Assembly: GCA_039984715.1 (NCBI GenBank)
Contig: JBDWUA010000014.1
Coordinates: 310,001 to 374,000, forward strand
Direction of reading: 5' to 3'
Length of the DNA: 64,000 nucleotides
Source of the DNA: JABSSA01 sp039984715
GTDB lineage: Bacteria; Pseudomonadota; Alphaproteobacteria; Rhodobacterales; Rhodobacteraceae
Part shown: positions 1-8,780 of the stretch, one piece after another
Position numbering within the stretch: the first letter of the stretch is position 1
How the letters are laid out: each line of letters begins with the position of its first letter
The notes under the pieces: model-generated
What the model was told of the DNA's origin: nothing
Databases searched by the model: none
The model's input: only the letters and a program-made list of their open reading frames with translations
Position numbers and translations under genes: made by a program

Positions 1-289
1 AAACAATTGTCTGCTGAAACGAAATACGGTCGGGTAAAAACCGTAACAGTACGAAATACCCAGCCAGCCAACCCATCCGCACAGCATACCAAACCAACAT
101 CTCAACCATATCGTAGATGAGGTACAACAACAGACACGTACCCCCCAAAAACAGGGTGCGCATTTTGATTTCGATATTGCTTGGTTTATCAAGGCTTTTG
201 ACTCTGCTGATGTCAAAAGTCCAACCCGCCCTCACCGGACCGGGAGGTGTCCGCACTTCACGTGTTTCGATGTCACGCTCAATATTCAA
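1..289 (-). CDS. Integral membrane protein, C-terminus cut by window edge
   Basis: An open frame runs leftward from a TTG at 289 to the window edge without a stop, so only the first 96 codons are visible. A TAG two codons upstream leaves TTG 289 as the earliest start; an AGG-containing stretch lies about 9 bases ahead of it. The soluble N-terminal half (about 43 residues) is followed by hydrophobic segments around residues 45-60 and 62-85, rich in Leu, Val, Trp and Tyr, which look like membrane helices. It begins 11 bases after the ispG stop and is probably cotranscribed with it. I do not recognise the family. The start could also be an internal GTG or the ATG near residue 43. Confidence 0.5.
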   Translation of the reverse strand, partial: MNIERDIETREVRTPPGPVRAGWTFDISRVKSLDKPSNIEIKMRTLFLGGTCLLLYLIYDMVEMLVWYAVRMGWLAGYFVLLRFLPDRISFQQTIV

Positions 290-299
290 AAACTAGTAC

Positions 300-1433
300 C
301 TATTCGGCTGCTCGATCGGCCGCCTTTTGTTCTGCATCCAGTGCCGATGCTTTTGCCTCTACCTGTTCGACAATGTGGTCAATCATCTTGTCGTTGTCCA
401 TCTTATGGCTTTGTTTTCCAGCCAAATAGACCATTCCGTTGCCGGCTCCGCCGCCTGTAAATCCGACATCTGTCATCAACGCTTCGCCCGGACCATTCAC
501 GACACACCCAATGATCGACAAGCTCATGGGTGTTTTGATGTGTTCCAAACGACGTTCCAACGCCTCAACTGTTTTGATGACGTCGAATCCTTGGCGCGCG
601 CAGGACGGACAAGAGATGATATTGACGCCCCTGTGTCGTAATCCCAACGACTTCAGGATTTCAAAACCGACTTTCACCTCTTCCACTGGGTCAGCGCTTA
701 GGCTGACACGGATTGTATCGCCTATGCCCATCCACAACAGGTTGCCCATTCCAATTGCAGATTTGATTGTGCCGCTGGTCAACCCACCGGCTTCCGTAAT
801 CCCAAGGTGAATGGGCGCATCTGTCGCTTCCGCAAGAGCCTGATACGCAGCCGCAGCCATAAAGACGTCCGACGCTTTGCAGCTGATCTTGAAGTCGTGG
901 AAATCGTTATCTTGCAGGAGTTTGATGTGATCTAGACCACTTTCGACCATCGCCTCAGGCGTCGGTTCCCCGTATTTTTCCAACAGGTGCTTTTCAAGGC
1001 TCCCGGCATTCACTCCGATCCGCATCGAACAATTATTGTCGCGCGCGGCCTTGATGACCTCGCGCACGCGTTCGGGGGTTCCTATGTTTCCGGGATTGAT
1101 CCGCAAACACGCCGCGCCCGCCTCAGCCGCTTCAATTCCGCGGCGGTAATGAAAATGGATGTCCGCAACCAAAGGCACCGGGCTTTCGGCGACAATCTCT
1201 TTTAACGCTTTTGAAGACTCTGCGTCGGGGACTGACACGCGAACAATATCCGCACCCGCCTCAGCCGCAGCTTGGATTTGTTTAACAGTCGCTGAAACAT
1301 CCGTCGTCAGCGTGTTCGTCATCGTCTGCACAGAGATCGGCGCGTCGCCCCCGACAGGCACATTGCCCACCATGACTTGACGGCTTTTGCGGCGGTAAAT
1401 GTTACGCCATGGGCGAATTTGATTAAGCGACAT
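300..1433 (-). CDS. ispG: 4-hydroxy-3-methylbut-2-enyl diphosphate synthase (flavodoxin type)
   Basis: IspG (GcpE) performs the penultimate step of the MEP isoprenoid pathway, reductively opening 2-C-methyl-D-erythritol 2,4-cyclodiphosphate to HMBPP with a 4Fe-4S cluster. The 377-residue protein has the N-terminal TIM-barrel signatures (VQTMTNTLTTDV, ADIHFHYRRG, RINPGNIG) and the C-terminal cluster-binding half with ISCPSCARQ and GCVVNGPGE, which supply the cluster cysteines and the conserved Asn/Glu. The length is normal for the bacterial form. It follows the RodZ-like gene by about 80 bases on the same strand, an arrangement familiar in Rhodobacterales. Nothing is missing or truncated. Confidence 0.97.
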   Translation of the reverse strand: MSLNQIRPWRNIYRRKSRQVMVGNVPVGGDAPISVQTMTNTLTTDVSATVKQIQAAAEAGADIVRVSVPDAESSKALKEIVAESPVPLVADIHFHYRRGIEAAEAGAACLRINPGNIGTPERVREVIKAARDNNCSMRIGVNAGSLEKHLLEKYGEPTPEAMVESGLDHIKLLQDNDFHDFKISCKASDVFMAAAAYQALAEATDAPIHLGITEAGGLTSGTIKSAIGMGNLLWMGIGDTIRVSLSADPVEEVKVGFEILKSLGLRHRGVNIISCPSCARQGFDVIKTVEALERRLEHIKTPMSLSIIGCVVNGPGEALMTDVGFTGGGAGNGMVYLAGKQSHKMDNDKMIDHIVEQVEAKASALDAEQKAADRAAE

Positions 1434-1513
1434 AAAGTCCGCCCCTGCGCTGGTTCAATCTCATGTTAAGGATAAGCACTGGCCAGCCTTCCGGCAATGG
1501 CTCAGATCGCTTT

Positions 1514-2746
1514 CTAATCTGCGCTCGCATCCGTCGCTTGGGCTTCAGCGTAACGGATAAGGCCTTCATCGCTTCCGATTTCGACCGGATTATAGCTTTC
1601 TTGTAATCCAGCAATGGAAAGAGCAAGGCCAGAGGTGACGGCACCTGATGGACCAACCGGCCCATAAAACTTGTCACCCATCGCAAAGTAAATTCCACCG
1701 GAATTACCCGTACGCAATGTGGCGGCTTCTTCTGTCAAAGGCGCTTCCCAGGTTTCCCCTGGCAACATCACCTTTTCAAAAATCACGGTTCCATCTGCCG
1801 CGCGTACCCGAACCCAGCTGTCACGTACCGCAACCATGCGCAATGCAACGGCTGAGTCCTCAACAACTTGCGGCACTGTCAGCGCGTCTTGGGGTTTGCG
1901 ATCAAGTTGCGCCGTCAGAGTTTCTTCGCGCAACACCGCGTCGTCTTCTGATTGTGCGAAATTTCCAACCGACCGCGGATCAAGGGTCGCAATCGGTGCA
2001 TCACGTGCCACAAGGACAGGCACATCCAAGGCTTGCGGGCGATACAAACGGTCCAGCGCATCCGATTGCGTTCCAGTCACGATTTCCGGCTGAGCACCGG
2101 TTTGCGAACTGACACCACCCTGATTGCGCGTCACAGCAGAGTCGATTGGATCAAGATCCGTCAACACTGCTGGTGTTTGTTCAACTGGTCCGACTTGAAC
2201 GCGCTGCACTTCTTGCAGAATGCTCCAACCACCGAACCCAATACCGCCAATCAAAGCCAGCAAGACAAGGGACGACCCAATCGCACCGGGTTCAACCCGA
2301 GACAAGAACGCTTCACCCGTTGGTACAAACGGCGTCGCGGGTGATGAGAAAATATCTTTCTTAGCTTCACGACCAGCAAGACCGTCATCACGGCTGGCCT
2401 TTTTGATGACCGAAGCCTGAGCGGACATACCATGCGCAACTTCAAACCCGCTTTCTGCACAAAACGCGCCAAACGCTTTGTCCGGGTCCATGTTCAGGTA
2501 TCGCGCATATGACCGCACATAGCCTGCAATGAAGCCAGGCGTGTCAAACGCATCAGGGTCACAATTCTCAATGGCAGCAATATAGCTGGCCTTGATTCTT
2601 AATTCTCGCTGGACATCCAGAAGGGACTTGCCAAGTGTTGCGCGTTCTCCGCGCATAACGTCACCAAGTCGCAATTTAAAGTCGTCAAAGCTGCGAGGCC
2701 CGACGTCTTCTTTCACTTCCTTACTGTCGGATTTACGCCCGATCAT
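1514..2746 (-). CDS. RodZ-like HTH and DUF4115 membrane protein
   Basis: The 410-residue protein has an N-terminal Cro/RodZ-type helix-turn-helix (residues about 25-100, with LRIKASYIAAIENCDPDAF and PGFIAGYVRSYARYL), a linker, one membrane helix near residues 155-175 (SLVLLALIGGIGFGGW) and a periplasmic DUF4115 domain at about residues 300-390 (DSWVRVRAADGTVIFEK, LPGETWEAP). This is the RodZ architecture: in family members the cytoplasmic HTH binds MreB and helps organise cell-wall elongation. A role in morphology is inferred from architecture only; Rhodobacterales copies are usually labelled simply HTH/DUF4115 proteins. It lies directly upstream of ispG on the same strand. Confidence 0.85.
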   Translation of the reverse strand: MIGRKSDSKEVKEDVGPRSFDDFKLRLGDVMRGERATLGKSLLDVQRELRIKASYIAAIENCDPDAFDTPGFIAGYVRSYARYLNMDPDKAFGAFCAESGFEVAHGMSAQASVIKKASRDDGLAGREAKKDIFSSPATPFVPTGEAFLSRVEPGAIGSSLVLLALIGGIGFGGWSILQEVQRVQVGPVEQTPAVLTDLDPIDSAVTRNQGGVSSQTGAQPEIVTGTQSDALDRLYRPQALDVPVLVARDAPIATLDPRSVGNFAQSEDDAVLREETLTAQLDRKPQDALTVPQVVEDSAVALRMVAVRDSWVRVRAADGTVIFEKVMLPGETWEAPLTEEAATLRTGNSGGIYFAMGDKFYGPVGPSGAVTSGLALSIAGLQESYNPVEIGSDEGLIRYAEAQATDASAD

Positions 2747-2855
2747 TTTTTGCCCCGTGGTCCCAACACATACGAACCTTACTGCCGTCGATTCGTGATA
2801 ATTAATTCTTTACCACAAACTAGCAGTTATCCACGAGAGATAAACGAAATCTAAA

Positions 2856-4079
2856 TTAGGCGCTCAACTCGGCACGATTTAGCGCACAATGCGACCACAA
2901 CGCATCCATAGCATCCACCAACGCGTTGATTTCGTTGGGGCCGTGCACTGGGCTTGGCGTGAATCTCAGCCGTTCTGTGCCACGAGGAACAGTTGGGAAA
3001 TTAATTGGCTGAACATAAATTCCGTATTGCTCAAGAAGCATGTCGGAAATCGCTTTTGTGTGCACTGGATCACCAACGATCACGGGAACGATATGACTTC
3101 CGTGGTCGATCAAAGGCAAACCAAGGCCTTTCAATCGCAGTTTCAGCACTTTTGCCTGCGCCTGATGCGCGTCCCGCAATTCTGGTGACGTTTTCAAAAA
3201 CCGTACAGATGCCGCAGCACCCGCCGCAATCGCAGGCGGCAACGATGTCGTAAAGATGAACCCCGGCGCATAAGACCTGATCGCATCGCACATTTTTGCA
3301 CTTGCCGCGATGTATCCGCCCATCACGCCATACGCCTTGGCCAACGTGCCATTGATAATGTCCAAGCGGTGCATCAAGCGGTCGCGCTCTGCGACACCTG
3401 CCCCGCGCGGACCATACATGCCCACAGCGTGCACTTCGTCGATATAGGTCAAAGCGCCGAATTCATCCGCCAAATCACAAATCGCTTCGATCGGACCAAA
3501 GTCACCGTCCATCGAATAGATCGATTCAAATGCGATCAGTTTTGGCGCATCCGGGTCGTCCGCTTCCAACAATTCACGCAAATGTTCGACATCGTTGTGA
3601 CGGAAGATGCGCTTGGCGCCACCGTTACGACGGACACCTTCGATCATCGACGCGTGGTTCGATGCATCCGAATAGATAATCAACCCGGGAAACAGTTTAG
3701 GCAACGTACTTAAGGTCGCGTCATTCGCAATATAGGCGCTAGTGAACAACAAGGACGCTTCCTTGCCGTGCAAATCGGCCAACTCGGCTTCTAGTCGTTT
3801 GTGATAGACTGTTGTCCCTGAAATATTGCGGGTCCCACCGGACCCAGCGCCTGTTGCATCCAACGCTTCGTGCATCGCATTCAGCACAACAGGGTGCTGA
3901 CCCATTCCAAGATAATCATTGCCACACCAAACTGTCACAGGCCGTTCTGTTCCGTCTGGAGTTGTCCAAAGCGCGTGCGGAAACTGTCCTTGCTTGCGCG
4001 CGATATCGATAAATGTGCGGTACCGACCTTCTTCATGAAGCCGTTCAATCGCTTGATCGAGATGCCCGTTATAGTCCAC
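2856..4079 (-). CDS. hemA: 5-aminolevulinate synthase
   Basis: HemA condenses glycine and succinyl-CoA to 5-aminolevulinate, the entry step to haem, sirohaem and bacteriochlorophyll in alphaproteobacteria. The 407-residue protein has the alpha-oxoamine synthase fold signatures: GNDYLGMGQHP, GAGSGGTRNISGTT, the cofactor region YIDEVHAVGMYGPRGAG, and the PLP-lysine motif NGTLAKAYGVMGGY near residue 245. The ATG at 4079 gives the usual N-terminus. A perfect FNR-type box lies about 135 bases upstream, consistent with FnrL control of hemA known in Rhodobacter. The gene is monocistronic in appearance. Confidence 0.97.
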   Translation of the reverse strand: MDYNGHLDQAIERLHEEGRYRTFIDIARKQGQFPHALWTTPDGTERPVTVWCGNDYLGMGQHPVVLNAMHEALDATGAGSGGTRNISGTTVYHKRLEAELADLHGKEASLLFTSAYIANDATLSTLPKLFPGLIIYSDASNHASMIEGVRRNGGAKRIFRHNDVEHLRELLEADDPDAPKLIAFESIYSMDGDFGPIEAICDLADEFGALTYIDEVHAVGMYGPRGAGVAERDRLMHRLDIINGTLAKAYGVMGGYIAASAKMCDAIRSYAPGFIFTTSLPPAIAAGAAASVRFLKTSPELRDAHQAQAKVLKLRLKGLGLPLIDHGSHIVPVIVGDPVHTKAISDMLLEQYGIYVQPINFPTVPRGTERLRFTPSPVHGPNEINALVDAMDALWSHCALNRAELSA

Positions 4080-4213
4080 TTGAAAGCTCCGTTTACCGCC
4101 TTACGACAACATATGTGGTTACGCACCACACACACCGTTGGTTTAGAATGAATATAGACAGGCCAACGCCTATACAATGCAAATGAAATGCGCGTTACGT
4201 CGCACTTATTGCT

Positions 4214-4227
4214 TTGATCTGCATCAA
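4214..4227. promoter_or_regulatory. FnrL/FNR-type binding site upstream of hemA
   Basis: TTGATCTGCATCAA matches the FNR-family consensus TTGAT-N4-ATCAA exactly. It lies in the spacer between leftward hemA (start 4079) and the rightward small ORF. FnrL regulation of hemA is established for Rhodobacter species; applying it here is an inference from the perfect match and position. Confidence 0.75.
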
Positions 4228-4320
4228 GAACGTCGCATTTAAAGTAAGGAAAGACTGACCTTTTCACAAGAAATGTGATATGGCAGTGTCATTGTATTCC
4301 TTTTGTTATGGTATTTTTTA

Positions 4321-4481
4321 TGGTCGCTTCATCAAATATTCCCAATGGTCGGGCTTCATTTCCTCTTGATAAGCCCGATGGTTTCCGAACCAAAACACAT
4401 CCTAGGCTCCCCCTTTCGCTGCTGGTGATTTCCGGCTTGGCGATTGGCATCGCTCTTTTGGGCTTGGTTCTGGCGCTTTAA
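4321..4481 (+). CDS. Small hypothetical single-pass membrane protein
   Basis: A 53-codon frame from ATG 4321 encodes a polar N-terminus (SSNIPNGRASFPLDKPDGF) and one convincing hydrophobic helix at the C-terminus (LSLLVISGLAIGIALLGLVLAL). The frame is open further upstream to a GTG at 4275, but that extension is Cys- and Trp-rich and looks non-coding. No clear Shine-Dalgarno sequence precedes the ATG. It ends 48 bases before the M20 peptidase. I cannot name a family; the C-terminal tail anchor is the main reason to list it. Confidence 0.4.
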
Positions 4482-4529
4482 GGTTCGCACAGATAGGGTC
4501 TGGACAACGCCACCAAAAGGAAGTTGTCC

Positions 4530-5900
4530 ATGAGTCTTGATGCCGTTTTGTCCCGCATCGACGCAGATGTGCCTGCCGCAATTGATCGTTTGCTGGAATT
4601 GCTGCGCATACCGTCAATCTCGACGGATCCAGCCTTTGCGACGCATTGCGATCATGCAGCCGATTGGCTTGTGTCTGACCTCCAATCATTGGGTGTCAGC
4701 GCGGAAAAGCGCACGACACCCGGACATCCGATGGTTGTTGGACATGTCGAAGGCGATGGCCCACACCTGTTGTTTTATGGTCATTATGATGTGCAGCCGG
4801 TTGATCCGTTGGATTTATGGACACGTGACCCTTTTGATCCGATGATCGAAGACACCGATGCCGGTCAAGTCATCCGTGGCCGAGGATCATCCGATGACAA
4901 GGGCCAATTGATGACCTTCATCGAAGCCTGCCGCGCTTGGAAGGCCGTAAATGGAACACTGCCCTGCCGATTGACGTTTTTCCTAGAAGGCGAAGAAGAA
5001 TCCGGATCACCCAGTTTGGTTCCGTTCATGCAAGACAACGCTGCTGAACTGAAATCAGACCTCGCGTTGATTTGCGACACTGGCCTTTTTGAATCACGGG
5101 TCCCCGCCATTGTGACGATGTTGCGAGGTCTTCTTGGCGAAGAAATTGAAATCACGGCCCCCGACATCGATCTGCATTCGGGTATGTATGGCGGCGTTGC
5201 AATGAACCCAATCCGGGTTTTAACGCGTATCTTGGGTGGTTTGCATGATGATCAAGGGCGCTGCACCGTTCCTGACTTTTACAACGATGTCCCAGAACTA
5301 ACGAATGACATTCGCAGCCAATGGCAAGGCCTCGCATTTGATCACGCCAAGTTTCTGGGGGATGTCGGCCTCAGCACTCCGGCAGGGGAATCTGAGCGAA
5401 CACCTATCGAAATGATCTGGTCCCGCCCAACCGCCGAGATAAACGGCATTTGGGGTGGTTATACGGGCGACGGGTTCAAAACCGTCCTTCCCTCAAAAGC
5501 ATCGGCCAAGGTTTCGTTCCGTCTGGTTGGATCACAAGATCCGTTCGCCATTCGCGAAAATTTTCGGGCATGGGTTCGAGATCAATTGCCCGTCGATTGC
5601 AAGGTTAGCTTTAAAGGTCATGGCGCAAGCCGTGCATCCGCAACAGCAACAACGTCACCCGCGTTTGAGGCCGCGCGCAACGCGCTCAGCGATGAATGGG
5701 GCATTCCGGCCGCCTATGTTGGCTGTGGCGGGTCGATCCCAATTGCGGGACACTTTCAAAACATCCTAGATACAACACCCATGTTGATCGGTTTTGGACG
5801 AGATGACGACGCGATCCACAGTCCAAATGAAAAATACAATGTTGAAAGCTTCCACAAAGGCATACGAAGCTGGGCAAGGGTTTTGGCAGCTCTGTCATGA
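4530..5900 (+). CDS. M20-family metallopeptidase (dipeptidase-like)
   Basis: A 456-residue zinc-dependent amidohydrolase of the M20/M25/M40 family, which hydrolyses dipeptides or N-acyl amino acids in the cytoplasm. The di-zinc motifs are visible: YGHYDVQPVDP, GRGSSDDKGQ and EGEEESGS, followed by the dimerisation domain (DLHSGMYGG) and the C-terminal motif RDDDAIHSPNEKYN. ATG 4530 is preferred over the in-frame TTG two codons earlier because AGGAAG ends 6 bases before it. Its stop overlaps the next start by 4 bases (ATGA), so the two genes are translationally coupled. The exact substrate cannot be read from sequence. Confidence 0.9.
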   Translation: MSLDAVLSRIDADVPAAIDRLLELLRIPSISTDPAFATHCDHAADWLVSDLQSLGVSAEKRTTPGHPMVVGHVEGDGPHLLFYGHYDVQPVDPLDLWTRDPFDPMIEDTDAGQVIRGRGSSDDKGQLMTFIEACRAWKAVNGTLPCRLTFFLEGEEESGSPSLVPFMQDNAAELKSDLALICDTGLFESRVPAIVTMLRGLLGEEIEITAPDIDLHSGMYGGVAMNPIRVLTRILGGLHDDQGRCTVPDFYNDVPELTNDIRSQWQGLAFDHAKFLGDVGLSTPAGESERTPIEMIWSRPTAEINGIWGGYTGDGFKTVLPSKASAKVSFRLVGSQDPFAIRENFRAWVRDQLPVDCKVSFKGHGASRASATATTSPAFEAARNALSDEWGIPAAYVGCGGSIPIAGHFQNILDTTPMLIGFGRDDDAIHSPNEKYNVESFHKGIRSWARVLAALS

Positions 5901-6775
5901 CCTGTCTTGCAGGCTTTGAAACAGGCCACGCACAAGTCAACGGTCAGACCATTGCCTATGCCAAAGCCGGGCAAGGTCCGCCTGTTTTGTTGTTGCATGG
6001 TTTTCCCCAAACCCACGCAATGTGGCACGCCATTGCTCCGCGCCTCAGCCAAAAATTCACCGTGATTGCCGCTGATTTACGCGGATACGGCGACAGTTCG
6101 AAACCGAAGACGATGCAGGAAATGAGCTTTCGCCCGATGGCCGCCGATCAAGTTGCGTTGATGGATCGTCTCGGGTTTTCACATTTTCACCTGATCGGGC
6201 ATGATCGCGGCGCACGCACCGCGCACAGGTTGGCGCTGGATACGCCCGACTGTTTGCTCAGCCTGACACTAATGGATATTGTCCCGACGCAGCATTTGCT
6301 AACCCACCTGCCCCATACTGCCGCACGATCCTATTATCACTGGTTCTTTTTGGCTCAAAACGCGCCCTTCCCCGAAACCTTTATCGCACATGACCCAGAT
6401 TTATATTTCGAAACATCCTTGGCCGGATGGGGCCCAGATGGCTTGCAGGACTTTGATGCTGATGCTCTGAACGCATATCGTGCGGCTTGGCGCTTACCAT
6501 CTACAATCCGCTCAATGTGCAATGACTATCGCGCAGCGATTGATGTTGATCTCGCGCTCGACACCCAAGATTTACACCAAACCATCGATCTCCCAAGCCT
6601 CGTCCTTTACGGGCGCGACGGCGTCATGGCGCGTGACTTTGATGTAGCCACAACATGGGCCCCACGACTGTCGAACATGACGTCCTGCGCATTGCCCGGC
6701 GGACATTTTTTCCCGGACACACATCCAAATGACACAACAGACGCATTATTGGATTTCCTGTCACAACAGTCCTAA
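5897..6775 (+). CDS. Alpha/beta hydrolase, haloacetate (fluoroacetate) dehalogenase-like
   Basis: A 292-residue alpha/beta hydrolase with HGFPQTHAMWH (oxyanion loop), the nucleophile elbow GHDRGARTAHR (Asp103), acid Asp127 and base His270 (PGGHFFPD). Beyond the triad it carries the residues that define fluoroacetate dehalogenases: Arg104 and Arg107 for the carboxylate, the His148-Trp149 pair, and Tyr211 in the halide pocket. Their spacing closely follows the characterised Rhodopseudomonas palustris enzyme (Asp110, Arg111, Arg114, Asp134, His155, Trp156, Tyr219, His280). Family members turn haloacetates into glycolate and halide. The start overlaps the M20 peptidase stop. Alternative: an epoxide hydrolase, but the HW pair argues against it. 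Confidence 0.82.
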   Translation: MTCLAGFETGHAQVNGQTIAYAKAGQGPPVLLLHGFPQTHAMWHAIAPRLSQKFTVIAADLRGYGDSSKPKTMQEMSFRPMAADQVALMDRLGFSHFHLIGHDRGARTAHRLALDTPDCLLSLTLMDIVPTQHLLTHLPHTAARSYYHWFFLAQNAPFPETFIAHDPDLYFETSLAGWGPDGLQDFDADALNAYRAAWRLPSTIRSMCNDYRAAIDVDLALDTQDLHQTIDLPSLVLYGRDGVMARDFDVATTWAPRLSNMTSCALPGGHFFPDTHPNDTTDALLDFLSQQS

Positions 6776-6864
6776 TTGCGACACCCCACATTCATGTCCA
6801 GAACGTTTCAACCAACTCCAAAATCGAATGCGTGCTGTTTCAGCACGCTCAATGTGGTCACGTC

Positions 6865-7737
6865 TCAGACCAAACCTGAAAACCGGTCGGGCAAAATATA
6901 TTGGGTGTCATAGTCCGGGCGATCGAAATGATAAAATCCCGTGTCCCCACGTGGCTTGAACGTGCGTCGGATTTTGCGGCGCAACGGACGCATATCAAAT
7001 TCATCAACCATGTTTAATTCGGCAAATGCCTCAAAAACTGCGCGATCTTCACCGCGTGCCTCTGCGAACCAATGTCGACCAATCGCTGCATCTTTCACAT
7101 TGCCCCCAACGGACTGCGTCACAGCATTGCGATGATCCATAACACCAACATAAGTGCCAAAATCACAAAATTTCAGATGCAGCAAAAGCAAACCGTCCGG
7201 CGAATGCACTTTGTCATACTGCGTAAAATGCCCACCGCGCGCGATTTTGACGGGGGCGGAAACAACGCACGGCTTTGAATAATGTGGCGCTGGTCGCACA
7301 TGCCGCCGTGGACCCAATATCTTGTCAGAAATTTCATCCGTTTCAATGTCAATGCGATGAATGACTTCCAACCCAAGCGGCGTGAGCACGCGCCCTTCAG
7401 GTGTCTGTTCAAGCATCTCGACCAAAGTCTGACCGACTTCAGGATCGACGACGACCAATTCATCCACATCCCCAACGATCACATGTCGATAATACCGCCG
7501 CAATCCGCCAACGATATTATTCAATAACCCCCAGCGTTTCATGTCAAAATTCTTGTGCGCGTCCCCCGGAATGCCAATGATGTTGCACCCATCTGCCAAC
7601 GTATTCACGTCCGCGCCGCGCCCATGGTTGATCACATAACAATTTTCCCGTCCGAGCAGGTCCCCATAGTGGCGCAACCACGCTTTCAGGAAAAAAGCAT
7701 CGTCCCGCACCATTGTCACGGCTGCCACAGTTTGCAT
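6865..7737 (-). CDS. Glycosyltransferase family 2-like protein
   Basis: A 290-residue protein whose start MQTVAAVTMVRDDAFFLKAWLRHYG resembles GT-A fold transferases acting on extracellular or capsular polysaccharide. A DxD-type metal and nucleotide-sugar motif appears in HVIVGDVDELVVVDP (around residue 88-97). The C-terminal part has a conserved-looking HLKFCDFGTYV segment. It reads divergently from the neighbouring sulfotransferase-like gene, and the pair may decorate a surface polysaccharide. The donor and acceptor are unknown. Confidence 0.72.
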   Translation of the reverse strand: MQTVAAVTMVRDDAFFLKAWLRHYGDLLGRENCYVINHGRGADVNTLADGCNIIGIPGDAHKNFDMKRWGLLNNIVGGLRRYYRHVIVGDVDELVVVDPEVGQTLVEMLEQTPEGRVLTPLGLEVIHRIDIETDEISDKILGPRRHVRPAPHYSKPCVVSAPVKIARGGHFTQYDKVHSPDGLLLLHLKFCDFGTYVGVMDHRNAVTQSVGGNVKDAAIGRHWFAEARGEDRAVFEAFAELNMVDEFDMRPLRRKIRRTFKPRGDTGFYHFDRPDYDTQYILPDRFSGLV

Positions 7738-7824
7738 TTGGTTATCCTGCTCGTTTTGCTTTCGTATCGCACCTTATGCGAAGGGTTATGTCATGAGAAT
7801 CGCTAATTTGGGGCAAAGACCCGT

Positions 7825-8577
7825 ATGATCCCCGACCATTTCGCCGAAACAGGCCTAGCCGTGTGGCGTGCCACTGATCATCCCATCACACAATTTCAAG
7901 TGATTGGGGAACGGTCGTCTGGGACAAATTTCACCAAACGTCTGTTGGGGCGCAATACTGATCTGACACCAACCGAAGCATTGGGTTGGAAACACGGTGC
8001 CCCCGGTGCCTTTGCGATCCCGCCGAATCTTGCCGTGATTTTATGTGTGCGCCGGGCCGATGATTGGGCCAGATCGATGCATGCGAAACCTTGGCACACC
8101 AGCCCTGCCCTACAAGCGTTGGAATTCCCGGATTTTCTGCGCGCATCATGGGATACTCGTGTGGATCGCCCACGGTATTTTGGCGACACATTATTGGATG
8201 GAACCCGTGGCCAACCTTTGCAACCAGATCGCGACCCAATCACCGGTGCCCAGTTTGAAAACCTGTTTGCGCTTCGACAATCGAAAATGCGCGCCATGCT
8301 CAGCTATGCCGGGCGCGATTGCACCTTTGTCTTGTTGCGTATGGAACAAGCTGTTTCCCATCCCGAAACCACTCTGGACGCTGCGATGACGTCTTTTGAC
8401 CAGCCAACCCGTGCAACGCCGTTTAACCCTGTGGTGAAACGACTGGGGTCCAAATTCAAACCCGCCATAGGGCACCGCCCCCAAACGCCCAAACAAATAG
8501 ACCCTGACGACATGGCATTCCTGCGCATGTCCATCGATACAACGATGGAAGCCGCTTTGGGATATCAATATGATTAG
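7825..8577 (+). CDS. Sulfotransferase-like P-loop protein
   Basis: A 250-residue protein beginning with an N-terminal motif QFQVIGERSSGTNFTKRLL, which resembles the PAPS-binding 5'-phosphosulfate loop of sulfotransferases, followed by GWKHGAPG and the strand ILCVRRADDWARSMH, equivalent to the 3'-phosphate loop. Such proteins move sulfate from PAPS to carbohydrate or small-molecule hydroxyls. It is divergent from a glycosyltransferase, which suggests modification of a surface glycan. The assignment rests on the loop motifs alone. Confidence 0.6.
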   Translation: MIPDHFAETGLAVWRATDHPITQFQVIGERSSGTNFTKRLLGRNTDLTPTEALGWKHGAPGAFAIPPNLAVILCVRRADDWARSMHAKPWHTSPALQALEFPDFLRASWDTRVDRPRYFGDTLLDGTRGQPLQPDRDPITGAQFENLFALRQSKMRAMLSYAGRDCTFVLLRMEQAVSHPETTLDAAMTSFDQPTRATPFNPVVKRLGSKFKPAIGHRPQTPKQIDPDDMAFLRMSIDTTMEAALGYQYD

Positions 8578-8583
8578 GAAAAG

Positions 8584-8660
8584 TGGCGCGGTTGACGGGA
8601 CTCGAACCCGCGACCCCCGGCGTGACAGGCCGGTACTCTAACCAACTGAGCTACAACCGC
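8584..8660 (-). tRNA. tRNA-Asp (GTC), copy 1, CCA encoded
   Basis: Read on the minus strand, this 77-base gene has a GCGGTTG/CAACCGC acceptor stem, the D-loop GCTCAGTTGGTTAGAGT, an anticodon loop CTGTCAC with anticodon GTC (Asp), the TΨC arm GGGTTCGAGTCCC, discriminator G and an encoded CCA end. It is identical base for base to the second copy 1,213 bases to the right. Confidence 0.96.
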
Positions 8661-8780
8661 GCGTAAGCTGGGCAATACGCCGCCCCACCGGACCCGTCAA
8701 TCGGTTTTTCACAGATACAGATGGGTTCTTGCCAACCCACCCCACACGCGCCACCTTCGTCGCACGCATCGGAGGAGAAA

